Source: Procambarus clarkii | Taxonomy: Eukaryota > Arthropoda > Malacostraca > Decapoda > Cambaridae | Length of the DNA stretch: 64,000 nt | Direction: 5' to 3' | Assembly: GCF_040958095.1 (NCBI RefSeq) | Contig: NC_091195.1 | Coordinates: 22,827,365 to 22,891,364, forward strand | Shown: positions 24,015 through 35,520 of the stretch, in pieces | Position numbering within the stretch: the first letter of the stretch is position 1 | Layout of the letters: every line of letters starts with the position of its first letter | Notes under the pieces: model-generated | Databases searched by the model: none | Told to the model about the DNA's origin: nothing | Seen by the model: only the letters and a program-made list of their open reading frames with translations | Translations under genes and position numbers: made by a program

Positions 24015-24835
24015 TCCCCACCCACACCTGCAGATTAGAGGGAACATTGCAGCTCACACCTGGCAACTCTCCCCACCCACACCTGTAGATTAGAGGGAAC
24101 ATTGAACCTAACACCTGGCAACTCTCCCCACCCACACCTGTAGATGAGAGGGAACATTGCAGCTCACACCTGGCAACTCTCCACACCCACACCTGTAGAT
24201 GAGAGGGAACATTGCAGCTCACACCTGGCAACTCTCCCCACCCACACCTGTGGATGAGAGGGAACATTGCAGCCCACACCTGTCAACTCTACACACCCAC
24301 ACCTGTATAAGAGATGGAACATTGAAGCCCACACCTGTCAACTCTCCACACCCACACCTGTATATGAGAGGGAACATTGCAGCTCACACCTGGCAACTCT
24401 CCCCACCCACACCTGTAGATTAGAGGGAACATTGAACCTCACACCTGGCAACTCTCCCCACCCACACCTGTAGATAAGAGGGAACATTGAACCTCACACC
24501 TGGCAACTCTCCCCACCCACACCTGTAGATGAGAGGGAACATTGCAGCTCACACCTGGCAACTCTCCACACCCACACCTGTAGATGAGAGGGAACATTGC
24601 AGCTCACACCTGGCAACTCTCCCCACCCACACCTGTGGATGAGAGGGAACATTGCAGCCCACACCTGTCAACTCTCCACACCCACACCTGTATAAGAGAG
24701 GGAACATTGCAGCTCACACCTGGCAACTCTCCACACCCACACCTGTAGATGAGAGGGAACATTGAAGCCCACACCTGGCTACTCTCCCCACCCACACCTG
24801 CACATGAGAGGGAACACTGAAGCCCACACCTGGTT
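24015..24835. repeat. 55-bp minisatellite, block A, about 15 copies
   Basis: The unit is CTCCCCACCCACACCTGTAG, then ATGAGAGGGAACATTGCAGC, then TCACACCTGGCAACT, 55 bp in all. Subtypes alternate GCAGCTC, GAACCTC, GAAGCCC and GCAGCCC. A second block of the same family lies at 33,053-33,410, with consistent differences (CACATGAGAG, AACACGGAAGCCC, GGCTACTCTCCCTC). Confidence 0.96.
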
Positions 24836-24899
24836 ACTCCTCACATACATCTCTTAAGGAGGAAGAGGAGAAGGGTAGTGGAGCAGAGGAGGAGGAGGG

Positions 24900-27800
24900 T
24901 ATTATCACTACCACTCTCCACCACTGTCACTCACTACTCTCCACCACTGCCACACACCACTCTCCACCACTGCCACACACCACTCTCCACCACTGTCACA
25001 CACCACTCTCCACCACTGTCACACACCACTCTCCACCACTGTCACACACCACTCTCCACCACTGTCACACACCACTCTCCACCACTGCCACACACCACTC
25101 TCCACCACTGTCACACACCACTCTCCACCACTGTCACACACCACTCTCCACCACTGCCACACACCACTCTCCACCACTGCCACACACCACTCTCCACCAC
25201 TGTCACACACCACTCTCCACCACTGCCACACACCACTCTCCACCACTGTCACACACCACTCTCCACCACTGTCACACACCACTCTCCACCACTGTCACAC
25301 ACCACTCTCCACCACTGTCACACACCACTCTCCACCACTGTCACACACCACTCTCCACCACTGTCACACACTACTCTCCACCACTGTCACACACCACTCT
25401 CCACCACTGTCACACACCACTCTCCACCACTGTCACACACCACTCTCCACCACTGTCACACACCACTCTCCACCACTGTCACACACCACTCTCCACCACT
25501 GTCACACACCACTCTCCACCACTGTCACACACCACTCTCCACCACTGTCACACACTACTCTCCACCACTGTCACACACCACTCTCCACCACTGTCACACA
25601 CCACTCTCCACCACTGTCACACACCACTCTCCACCACTGTCACTCACTACTCTCCACCACTGTCACTCACTACTCTCCACCACTGTCACACACCACTCTC
25701 CACCACTGTCACTCACTACTCTCCACCACTGTCACACACTACTCTCCACCACTGTCACACACCACTCTCCACCACTGTCACACACCACTCTCCACCACTG
25801 TCACACACCACTCTCCACCACTGTCACACACCACTCTCCACCACTGTCACACACCACTCTCCACCACTGTCACACACCACTCTCCACCACTGTCACACAC
25901 TACTCTCCACCACTGTCACACACCACTCTCCACCACTGTCACACACCACTCTCCACCACTGTCACACACCACTCTCCACCACTGTCACACACCACTCTCC
26001 ACCACTGTCACACACCACTCTCCACCACTGTCACTCACTACTCTCCACCACTGTCACACACCTCTCTCCACCACTGTCACACACCACTCTCCACCACTCA
26101 CACACCACTCTCCACCACTGTCACACACCACTCTCCACCACTGTCACACACCTCTCTCCACCACTGTCACACACCACTCTCCACCACTGTCACACACCAC
26201 TCTCCACCACTGTCACACACCTCTCTCCACCACTGTCACACACCACTCTCCACCACTGTCACACACCACTCTCCACCACTGTCACACACCACTCTCCACA
26301 ACTGTCACACACCACTCTCCACCACTGTCACACACCACCCTCCACCAATACTACACACCACTCTCCATCACTGCCCTCACCACTCTCCATCACTGCCCCT
26401 CACCACTCTCCACCACTGTCACACACCACTCTCCACTACTGTCACACACCACTCTCCACCACTATCACACACCACTCTCCACCACTGTCACACACCACTC
26501 TCCACCACTGTCACACACCACACTCCACCACTGTCACACACCACTCTCCACCACTGTCACACACCACCCTCCACCAATACCACACCAATCTCCATCACTG
26601 CCCTCACCACTCTCCATCACTGCCACACAACACTCTCCACCACTGTCACTCACCACTCTCCACCACTGTCACACACCACTATCCACCACTGCCACACACC
26701 ACTCTCCACCACTGTCACACACCACTCTCCACCACTGCCACACACCACTATCCACCACTGCCACACACCACTCTCCACCACTGTCACACACCACTCTCCA
26801 CCACTGTCACACACCACTCTCCACCACTGCCACACACCACTCGCCACCACTGTCACACACCACTCTCCACCACTGTCACACACCACTCTCCACCACTCAC
26901 ACACCACTCTCCACCACTGTCACACAACACTCTCCACCACTGTCACACACCACTCTCCACCACTGTCACACACCACTCTCCACCACTGTCACACACCACT
27001 CTCCACCACTGTCACACACCACTCCCCACCACTGTCACTCACCACTCTCCACCACTGTCACACACCACTCTCCACCACTGCCACACACCACTCCCCACCA
27101 CTGTCACACACCACTCTCCACCACTGTCACACACCACTCTCCACCACTGCCACACACCACTCTCCACCACTGTCACACAACACTCTCCACCACTGTCACA
27201 CACCACTCTCCACCACTGTCACACACCACTCTCCACCACTGCCACACACCACTCTCCACCACTGTCACACACCACTCCCCACCACTGTCACTCACCACTC
27301 TCCACCACTGTCACACACCACTCTCCACCACTGCCACACACCACTCCCCACCACTGTCACACACCACTCTCCACCACTGTCACACACCACTCTCCACCAC
27401 TGCCACACACCACTCTCCACCACTGTCACACACCACTCTCCACCACTGTCACACACCACTCTCCACCACTGTCACACACCACTCCCCACCACTGTCACTC
27501 ACCACTCTCCACCACTGTCACACACCACTCTCCACCACTGTCACTCACCACTCTCCACCACTGTCACACACCACTCTCCACCACTGTCACACACCACTCT
27601 CCACCACTGTCACACACCACTCTCCACCACTGTCACTCACCACTCTCCACCACTGTCACACACCACTCTCCACCACTGTCACACACCACTCCCCACCACT
27701 GTCACTCACCACTCTCCACCACTGTCACACACCACTCTCCACCACTGTCACACACCACTCTCCACCACTGTCACTCACCACTCTCCACCACTGTCACACA

Positions 27801-28385
27801 CCACTCTCCACCACTGCCACACACCACTCTCCACCACTGTCACACACCACTCTCCACCACTGTCACACACCACTCTCCACCACTGCTACACACCACTCTC
27901 CACCACTGTCACACACCACTCTCCACCACTGTCACACACCACTCCCCACCACTGTCACTCACCACTCTCCACCACTGTCACACACCACTCTCCACCACTG
28001 TCACACACCAGTCTCCACCACTGTCACACACCACTCTCCACCACTGTCACACACCACTCTCCACCACTGTCACACACCACTCTCCACCACTGTCACACAC
28101 CACTCCCCACCACTGTCACTCACCACTCTCCACCACTGTCACACACCACTCTCCACCACTGTCACTCACCACTCTCCACCACTGTCACACACCACTCTCC
28201 ACCACTGCCACACACCACTCTCCACCACTGCCACACACCACTCTCCACCACTGTCACACACCACTCTCCACCACTGCCACACACCACTCTCCACCACTGT
28301 CACACACCACTCTCCACCACTGTCACACACCACTCTCCACCACTGTCACTCACCACTCTCCACCACTGTCACACACCACTCTCCA
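24900..28385. repeat. 23-bp minisatellite (CTCTCCACCACTGTCACACAC type), about 150 copies
   Basis: The 23-bp unit ACCACTCTCCACCACTGTCA + CAC repeats with few changes (TGTCAC or TGCCAC, CACAC or CTCAC, CTCTCC or CTCCCC). A more degenerate patch near 26,330-26,640 holds CACCAATAC variants. No frame of the unit contains a stop, so the plus strand stays open through this array and the next (24,878-31,243). This is not a gene: the frame rotates through three readings every 69 bp. Confidence 0.97.
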
Positions 28386-31233
28386 CCTCCTCGACCTTCT
28401 CCTCTTTTTTCCTTGACCTTCTCCTTCCTCCTCGACCTTCTCCTTCCTCCTCGACCTTCTCCTTCCTCCTCGACCTTCTCCTTCCTCCTCGACCTTCTCC
28501 TTCCTCCTCGACCTTCTCCTTCCTCCTCGACCTTCTCCTTCCTCCTCGACCTTCTCCTTCCTCCTCGACCTTCTCCTTCCTCCTCGACCTTCTCCTTCCT
28601 CCTCGACCTCCTCCTTCCTCCTCGACCTTCTCCTTCCTCCTCGACCTCCTCCTTCCCCTTCGACCTTCTCCTTCCTCCTCGACCTTCTCCTTCCTCCTCG
28701 ACCTTCTCCTTCCTCCTCGACCTTCTCCTTCCTCCTCGACCTCCTCCTTCCTCCTCGACCTTCTCCTTCCTCCTCGACCTCCTCCTTCCCCTTCGACCTT
28801 CTCCTTCCTCCTCGACCTCCTCGACCTTCTCCTTCCTCCTCGACCTCCTCCTTCCTCCTCGACCTTCTCCTTCCTCCTCGACCTCCTCCTTCCCCTTCGA
28901 CCTTCTCCTTCCTCCTCGACCTCCTCGACCTTCTCCTTCCTCCTCGACCTCCTCCTTCCCCCTCGACCTTCTCCTTCCTCCTCGACCTCCTCCTTCCCCC
29001 TCGACCTTCTCCTTCCTCCTCGACCTCCTCCTTCCCCCTCGACCTTCTCCTTCCTCCTCGACCTTCTTCTTCCTCCACGACCTCCTCCTTCCCCCTCGAC
29101 CTTCTCCTTCCTCCTCGACCTTCTCCTTCCTCCTCGACCTTCTCCTTCCTCCTCGACCTTCTTCTTCCTCCTCGACCTCCTACTTCCCCCTCGACCTTCT
29201 CCTTCCCCCTCGACCTTCTCCTTCCCCCTCGACCTTCTCCTTCCTCCTCGACCTTCTTCTTCCTCCTCGACCTCCTACTTCCCCCTCGACCTTCTCCTTC
29301 CTCCTCGACCTTCTTCTTCCTCCTCGATCTCCTCTTTCCCCCTCGACCTTCTCCTTCCTCCTCGACCTTCTCCTTCCTCCTCGACCTTCTCCTTCCTCCT
29401 CGACCTCCTCCTTCCCCCTCGACCTTTTTCTTCCTCCTCGACCTCCTTCTTCCTCCTCGACCTCCTCCTTCCTCCTCGACCTTCTCCTTCCTCCTCGACC
29501 TCCTCCTTCCCCCTCGACCTTCTCCTTCCTCCTCGACCCTCTCCTTCCTCCTCGACCTTCTCCTTCCCCCTCGACCTTCTCCTTCCTCCTCGACCTTCTC
29601 CTTCCTCCTCGACCTTCTCCTTCCTCCTCGACCTCCTTCCTCCTCGACCTCCTCGACCTTCTCCTTCCTCCTCGACCTTCTCCTTCCTCCTCGACCTTCT
29701 TCTTCCTTCTCGACCTTCTCCTTCCTCCTTGACCTTCTCCTTCCTCCTTGACCTTCTCCTTCCTCCTCGACCTTCTCCTTCCTCCTTGACCTTCTCCTTC
29801 CTCCTTGACCTTCTCCTTCCTCCTCGACCTTCTCCTCTTTCTTCCTTGACCTTCTCCTTCCTCCTCGACCTCCTCCTTCCTCCTCGACCTTCTCCTTCCT
29901 CCTCGACCTTCTCCTTCCTCCTCGACCTTCTCCTTCCTCCTCGACCTCCTCCTTCCTCCTCGACCTTCTCCTTCCTCCTTGACCTTCTCCTTCCTCCTCG
30001 ACCTTCTCCTTCCTCCTCGACCTCCTCCTTCCCCCTCGACCTTCTCCTTCCTCCTCGACCTTCTCCTTCCTCCTCGACCTTCTCCTTCCCCCTCGACTTT
30101 CTCCTTCCTCCTCGACCTTCTCCTTCCTCCTCGACCTTCTCCTTCCCCCTCGACTTTCTCCTTCCTCCTCGACCTTCTCCTTCCTCCTCGACCTTCTCCT
30201 TCCCCCTCGACTTTCTCCTTCCTCCTCGACCTTCTCCTTCCTCCTCGACCTTCTCCTTCCTCCTCGACCTTCTCCTTCCTCCTCGACCTTCTCCTTCCTC
30301 CTCGACCTTCTCCTTCCTCCTCGACCTTCTCCTTCCTCCTCGACCTCCTCCTTCCTCCTCGACCTTCTCCTTCCTCCTCGACCTTCTCCTTCCCCCTCGA
30401 CTTTCTCCTTCCTCCTCGACCTTCTCCTTTCTCCTCGACCTTCTCCTTCCTCCTCGACCTTCTCCTTCCCCTTCGACTTTCTCCTTCCTCCTCGACCTTC
30501 TCCTTCCTCCTCGACCTTCTCCTTCCTCCTCGACCTCCTCCTTCCTCCTCGACCTTCTCCTTCCTCCTCGACCTTCTCCTTCCCCCTCGACTTTCTCCTT
30601 CCTCCTCGACCTTCTCCTTCCTCCTCGACCTTCTCCTTCCTCCTCGACCTTCTCCTTCCTCCTCGACCTCCTCCTTCCCCCTCGACCTTCTCCTTCCTCC
30701 TCGACCTTCTCCTTCCTCCTCGACCTTCTCCTTCCCCCTCGACCTTCTCCTTCCTCCTCGACCTTCTCCTTCCTCCTCGACCTTCTCCTTCCTCCTCGAC
30801 CTCCTCCTTCCTCCTCGACCTTCTCCTTCCTCCTCGACCTTCTCCTTCCCCCTCGACTTTCTCCTTCCTCCTCGACCTTCTCCTTCCTCCTCGACCTTCT
30901 CCTTCCTCCTCGACCTCCTCCTTCCCCCTCGACCTTCTCCTTCCTCCTCGACCTTCTCCTTCCTCCTCGACCTTCTCCTTCACCCTCGACTTTCTCCTTC
31001 CTCCTCGACCTTCTCCTTCCTCCTCGACCTTCTCCTTCCTCCTCGACCTTCTCCTTCCCTCCGACTTTCTCCTTCCTCCTCGACCTTCTCCTTCCCCCTC
31101 GACTTTCTCCTTCCTCCTCGACCTTCTCCTTCCTCCTCGACCTTCTCCTTCCTCCTCGACCTTCTCCTTCCTCCTCGACCTTCTCCTTCCTCCTCGACCT
31201 TCTCCTTCCTCCTCGACCTCCTCCTCCCTCAAC
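28386..31233. repeat. 19-bp polypyrimidine minisatellite, about 150 copies
   Basis: The unit CTTCTCCTTCCTCCTCGAC (19 bp) has variants CTCCTCC, CCCCCTCG, CTTCG and CTTGACC. The plus strand is almost purely C and T apart from the GA of each CGAC, so the minus strand is G- and A-rich with many GG and GGAGG words. Long open frames exist on both strands because the unit lacks stops. The array follows the 23-bp array with no spacer (junction near 28,385). Confidence 0.97.
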
Positions 31234-31970
31234 TATGTTGTAATCGCCACTACATAAAGTACAACAATCAACCACTACCATCACGAACCACAACAACCAC
31301 CACTGCAATTAAACCCCCAACCACACCTATCAACCACCACAACAATCAACACCCACAACCATTAACCACCACAACAATCAACCACCACAACAATCATCCA
31401 CCACAACAATCAACCACCACAACAATCAACCACCACAACCATCATCCACCACAACCATCAACCACCACTACCATCAACCACCACAACCATTAACCACCAC
31501 AACAATCAACCACCACAACAATCATCCACCACAACAATCAACCACCACAACAATCAACCACCACAACCATCATCCACCACAACCATCAACCACCACTACC
31601 ATCAACCACCACAACCATTAACTACCACAACCATCAACCACCACAACCATTAACTACCACAACCATCAACCACCTTAGCCGTCAACCATCACAGACATCA
31701 ACCACCAGAGCTATCAACCACCAATACCATAAACCACCACAACCTCAACTACCATTAACAATAACCACCACTACCACTAATCACAACCATCAGCCACCAC
31801 AATTACCAACCACAGCAATCAACCACCACCACCACCAACCACAACTATTAACCACCACTAGAACCAACCACTACCACCAACAATAAACATCACCCACCAC
31901 TGCCACCAATCACAACCTACCACCACAGCCACCAACCACAACCCAGCAACAATTCCACCACCACTACCAT
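31234..31970. repeat. 16-bp CA-rich minisatellite and degenerate flank
   Basis: From about 31,330 to 31,680 a 16-bp unit ACAACAATCAACCACC repeats, with variants ACAACCATCATCCACC and ACTACCATCAACC. It becomes more degenerate towards 31,970. Two larger stretches (near 31,370-31,490 and 31,490-31,615) repeat almost exactly, which shows a duplication of roughly 125 bp. Confidence 0.9.
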
Positions 31971-33052
31971 GGATTCTCCATTAAGTGAAAGTAATGAATA
32001 AAATATTTTTAACCTACCTTTTATTATGCTTCAGTTTTATTTCTTGTATATGTAGAAATATATTTTTAAAATATTTCTACATTTTTTAAATATATTCCAT
32101 CAATCAGGAAAACGATTTTTATGCAACATTTAAGGTTGCGACACGGTCTCAAAATTGTTTAGCCAAAGTTGTGCAGTAAGTTGTGGCAACTTATTTACAA
32201 CCACACAATAACGTAGCTAATACATGAAAACAAACGTTGTCACACCTGGCTACTCTCCCGACCCACACTGCTACGATATATCGTATCGTGTTATTTCATC
32301 GCATAAAGACACGGTTATTTATTAGTAATACGTTCATTATTACAGGAAGAACGAGGTTAACAACCGTGGAGGTCGTTAACGGTCAGCACGGTATGGCTCT
32401 TCCGGTGGCGGGAATTTCTGTTAGCCAATCAGAACCACCGGGCGAGGTAACGTGTGCTGGCCGGAGCATGTGGAGAGACAGACCTCTACTCCCCTCCATT
32501 CAGTCAACATGCTGTCGTCACGTTCGGATGTTTGACCAACTGACCCAACTGTTCCAGTATGTTCCACCCTCACCAAAGGAAACGGACGTGAGGACCTAGC
32601 GGCATGGTAAACGTCTCTGAGGTGGTGGAAGGCACCGTCATTGACAGTTAGAGTCGTTGAGGTAACACACAGTGTCCGAGTAGTGGTCCTAATTACGGAC
32701 AAGTGAATCTATAAGTGGGAAGAACAATCGGACAAGAGACGACCATTTCATGGTCGCAGTGTCTCTCTCTCTATATATAACTGTACTTGTGTACAATGCC
32801 TTAATATATATACATGTAATATATTGTATATAAGGTGGTTAGAGATATATCCGAATATATCCATGATGAAGTTTTTATACAATCTTATTTTCTTGTCCTT
32901 TGTCAGACCTCAGCACAAAGTGTGTCGCACCTGACAACAGGTCCAGCTGAGGCTGACACCTGATCAGATTAATGTACCCCGTTATAGTACAACGAAACAG
33001 GATAAACACTCAGAATAAACCTAAATTTAAATGTGTTCGGTTGTCGACAGTT
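31971..33052. other. No gene recognised; small fragment of the 55-bp family at 32,240
   Basis: The sequence is AT-rich to 32,230. A single partial 55-bp family unit (CACACCTGGCTACTCTCCCG) lies at about 32,241-32,260. The open frames near 32,237-32,599 (+) and 32,421-32,702 (-) have no family resemblance that I know. 32,760-32,870 is AT-rich with TATATA words. Downstream exons of the minus-strand NLR-like gene could lie here, but none can be named. Confidence 0.4.
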
Positions 33053-33410
33053 CGATCCCAACAACACCTGTAGATGAGGGAGAACACGGAAGCCCACACC
33101 TGGCTACTCTCCCTCCCCACACCTGCACATGAGAGGGAACACGGAAGCCCACACCTGGCTACTCTCCCGACCCACACCTGCACATGAGAGAGAACACGGA
33201 AGCCCACACCTGGCTACTCTCCCTCCCCACACCTGCACATGAGAGGGAACACGGAAGCCCACACCTGGCTACTCTCCCTCCCCACACCTGCACATGAGAG
33301 GGAACACGGAAGCCCACACCTGGCTACTCTCCCTCCCCACACCTGCACATGAGAGGGAACACTAAATCCCACACCTGGCTACTCTCCCCACCCACACCTG
33401 TCTATGTCAC
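33053..33410. repeat. 55-bp minisatellite, block B, about 6 copies
   Basis: The unit is CCCACACCTGCACATGAGAG, then GGAACACGGAAGCCCACACC, then TGGCTACTCTCCCTC, 55 bp in all. It aligns over its whole length with the 24,015-24,835 units and is more homogeneous within itself than with them, so the two blocks have evolved separately. Confidence 0.95.
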
Positions 33411-33687
33411 ACACTCATGCCAAAGAAAACTTATATCAAGTAAATCTAGCTTGTATTAAGCAAGACAATGTTGGGCTAAATATTGATCAGTGTTATCTTA
33501 TAAGCAGTGAAGCTTGCTTAATGAATATTCTTGGTCGCTAAACGGTGCTCAAAGTTACTCAAGAAGCCTTATAACTTCTCTAATTCATGACTTTTAATGT
33601 AAAAATATTTTTGAAACCACTGGAAGCACTGTGAATTAAACAACTGAGTTACAGATATTCACGTGTTAAAATGTCGTCAATACGTAC
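33411..33687. other. AT-rich stretch downstream of the visible NLR-like exon
   Basis: No structure is recognised. On the minus strand this is intron after the exon at 33,688-33,927 if the proposed donor is right. Confidence 0.35.
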
Positions 33688-33927
33688 AGGTGAGTGACAT
33701 GTGAGAGAAGTCCAGGTAACTATACCCTTCTCTTGAGGGAGGACACAGCTGAGCCGCCAGGTGGCAGCACCAGTCTATGGCGGGGTCGTCATCAGTGAGG
33801 TCCCGCCTGATGGTCAGGCGGAGCGTCCTTCCCTGGTACGGCAGAGTGTCCAGGGTCTCCGGGTCCACGTAGCCCGTGGCGTCCAGGGTTACCGGGACCA
33901 CGTAGCCCGTGGTGTCCAGGTCAATGT
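33688..33927 (-). CDS. Probable second exon of the NLR-like gene
   Basis: A minus-strand open segment reads DIDLDTTGYVVPVTLDATGY, then LPYQGRTLRLTIRRDLTDDD, then IDWCCHLAAQLCPPSREG and YSYLDFSHMSLT. An acceptor (TATGTCTTCAG) ends at 33,928 and a donor (CCT|GTACGTAT) follows 33,688. The exon is then 240 bp and symmetric in phase 1. The large exon at 35,521 ends in phase 1, and the joined codon reads Asp (GAC), so the frame is kept. Modules of this style (WCC...CPP...GY...LDF...LT) resemble the leucine-rich tail of decapod NLR-like proteins as I remember them. A competing donor (AAGG|GTATAG at 33,726/33,725) would shorten the exon and change phase. Further exons are not identified. Confidence 0.55.
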
Positions 33928-34099
33928 CTGAAGACATACACTGAGATACAGTCACTGTCGTTACTGGTATGTTCTAAGATATAACAAGAAGACATACTGA
34001 GCCATCCACGCACCTTACTGCTGGGTTTATTACCTGATGACAAGTCCGTATTTTGGACAGTATTAATAGCATCTAAACTATGTATTAATAGCTTTTAAA

Positions 34100-34560
34100 A
34101 GCCACGGTCAAGGTCATCTGTATCAATGGTCAAGGTCATCTGTGTCAATGGTCAAGGTCATCTGTATCAATGGTCAAGGTCATCTGTATCAATGGTCAAG
34201 GTCACAGTCATATTCATCTGTATCAATTGTCAAGGTCATCTGTATCAATGGTCAAGGTCATCTGTATAAATTGTCAAGGTCACAGTCATGGTCATCTGTA
34301 TCATGGTCAAGGTCATCTGTATCAATGGTCAAGGTCATCTGTATCAATGGTCAAGGTCATCTGTATCATGGTCAAGGTCACAGTCATCTTTATCAATGGT
34401 CAAGGTCTCATGAGAAGGTCATATAAACTAAGACAAGGTCACAGTGAAAGGTCATCTGGACCAAGTATCAAGGTCACAGGGATAGATGGGTCACCTGAAT
34501 TAAGGATCAAAGTTACGGAAGGTCTAATTAACCAAGGGATCAAGGTCACAGTGAAAGGTC
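34100..34560. promoter_or_regulatory. 22-bp array carrying 14 TCAAGGTCA half-sites
   Basis: The unit is about 22 bp (GTCAAGGTCATCTGTATCAATG) and lies in the proposed first intron of the NLR-like gene. TCAAGGTCA occurs exactly at 34108, 34130, 34152, 34174, 34196, 34230, 34252, 34274, 34307, 34329, 34351, 34372, 34468 and 34540. This nonamer is the extended half-site bound by monomeric nuclear receptors of the FTZ-F1/SF-1 and ERR type. Whether it is used is unknown; a simple repeat that happens to hold the word would look the same. Confidence 0.6.
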
Positions 34561-34935
34561 ATCCTGAACATTAATTAGGTCACAGTGAAAGGTCATCCTG
34601 AACATTAATTAGGTCACAGTGAAAGGTCATCCTGAACAGGAATTAGGTCACAGTGAAAGGTCATCTTGAACAGGAATTAGGTCACAGAGAAAGGTCATCT
34701 GGAACAGGAATTAGGTCACAGTGAAAGGTCGTCCTGAACAGGAATTAGGTCACAGTGAAAGGTCATCTTGGACAGGAATTAGGTCACAGTGAAAGGTCAT
34801 CCTGAACAGGAATTAGGTCACAGTGAAAGGTCATCTTGGACAGGAATTAGGTCACAGTGAAAGGTCATCTTGAACAGGAATTAGGTCACAGTGAAAGGTC
34901 ATCTTGAACAGGAATTAGGTCACAGTGAAAGGAGA
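34561..34935. repeat. 34-bp array with paired AGGTCA words, about 11 copies
   Basis: The unit AGGTCACAGTGAAAGGTCAT is followed by CCTGAACAGGAATT, 34 bp in all. Each unit has AGGTCA twice in direct order with 7 bp between them. It grades into the preceding 22-bp array, which shares AGGTCA. It also lies within the proposed intron of the NLR-like gene. Confidence 0.93.
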
Positions 34936-35109
34936 TCTGTACCACGAGTCAAAGTCAAAGTGGTAAGTCATCTGAACCAAAAGTTTGGCGTCGCTAAATA
35001 CTTCATGAAATTATTTATGCACAAGAATATATACAGCAGCGGAATGTTTCGAAAATTTATTATTCATGGAGTAGTCGCCCTTAATAAGTCTATATTTGTA
35101 ATCAAAGTA

Positions 35110-35400
35110 GAAGGTTTGTCACCCTTAGGGTGACTATATTTGTAAACAATGTAAGGTGTTTGTCACCCTTAAGGTGACTATATTTGTAAACAGTATATGG
35201 TGTTTGTCGCTCTTAAGGTGACTATATTTGTAAACAATGTCAGGTGTTTGTCGTCCATAAGATGAATATATTTGTAAACAATATAAGGTGTTTGTCTCCT
35301 TTAAGGTGATTATATTTGTAAACAATATAAGGTGTTTGTCACCCTTAAGGTGTTATGTTTGTAAACAATATAAGGAATCTTTCGTCCATAAGGTTGTAAA
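35110..35400. repeat. About 44-bp array, 6-7 diverged copies
   Basis: The unit GGTGTTTGTCACCCTTAAGG is followed by TGACTATATTTGTAAACAAT and a short AT-rich end. Copies differ by point changes (CGTCCATAAG, CTCCTTTAAG). This is the third array in the same proposed intron. Confidence 0.9.
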
Positions 35401-35520
35401 CATATATGTAAACAATGTAAATCTGAATTACTATATTAAACATGATGAATGAAGCCCTTTGCGTAATTTTGGTATTAATAAATAACCCTAAAAATTATGG
35501 TGGAAAATATGAATATTTAC

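Noticed and set aside
23181..24835. Possible CRISPR-like array
   Set aside because: The repeats are contiguous tandem units with no unique spacers, there are no cas genes, and the DNA is eukaryotic.
24878..31243. Open frame of 2,121 codons resembling a His/Ser/Pro then Leu/Pro-rich protein
   Set aside because: It crosses two unrelated arrays (23 bp and 19 bp), and the frame rotates with the units. There is no domain and no constraint.
32237..32702. Small host gene on either strand
   Set aside because: The frames overlap on both strands and show no known domain, signal peptide or splice support.
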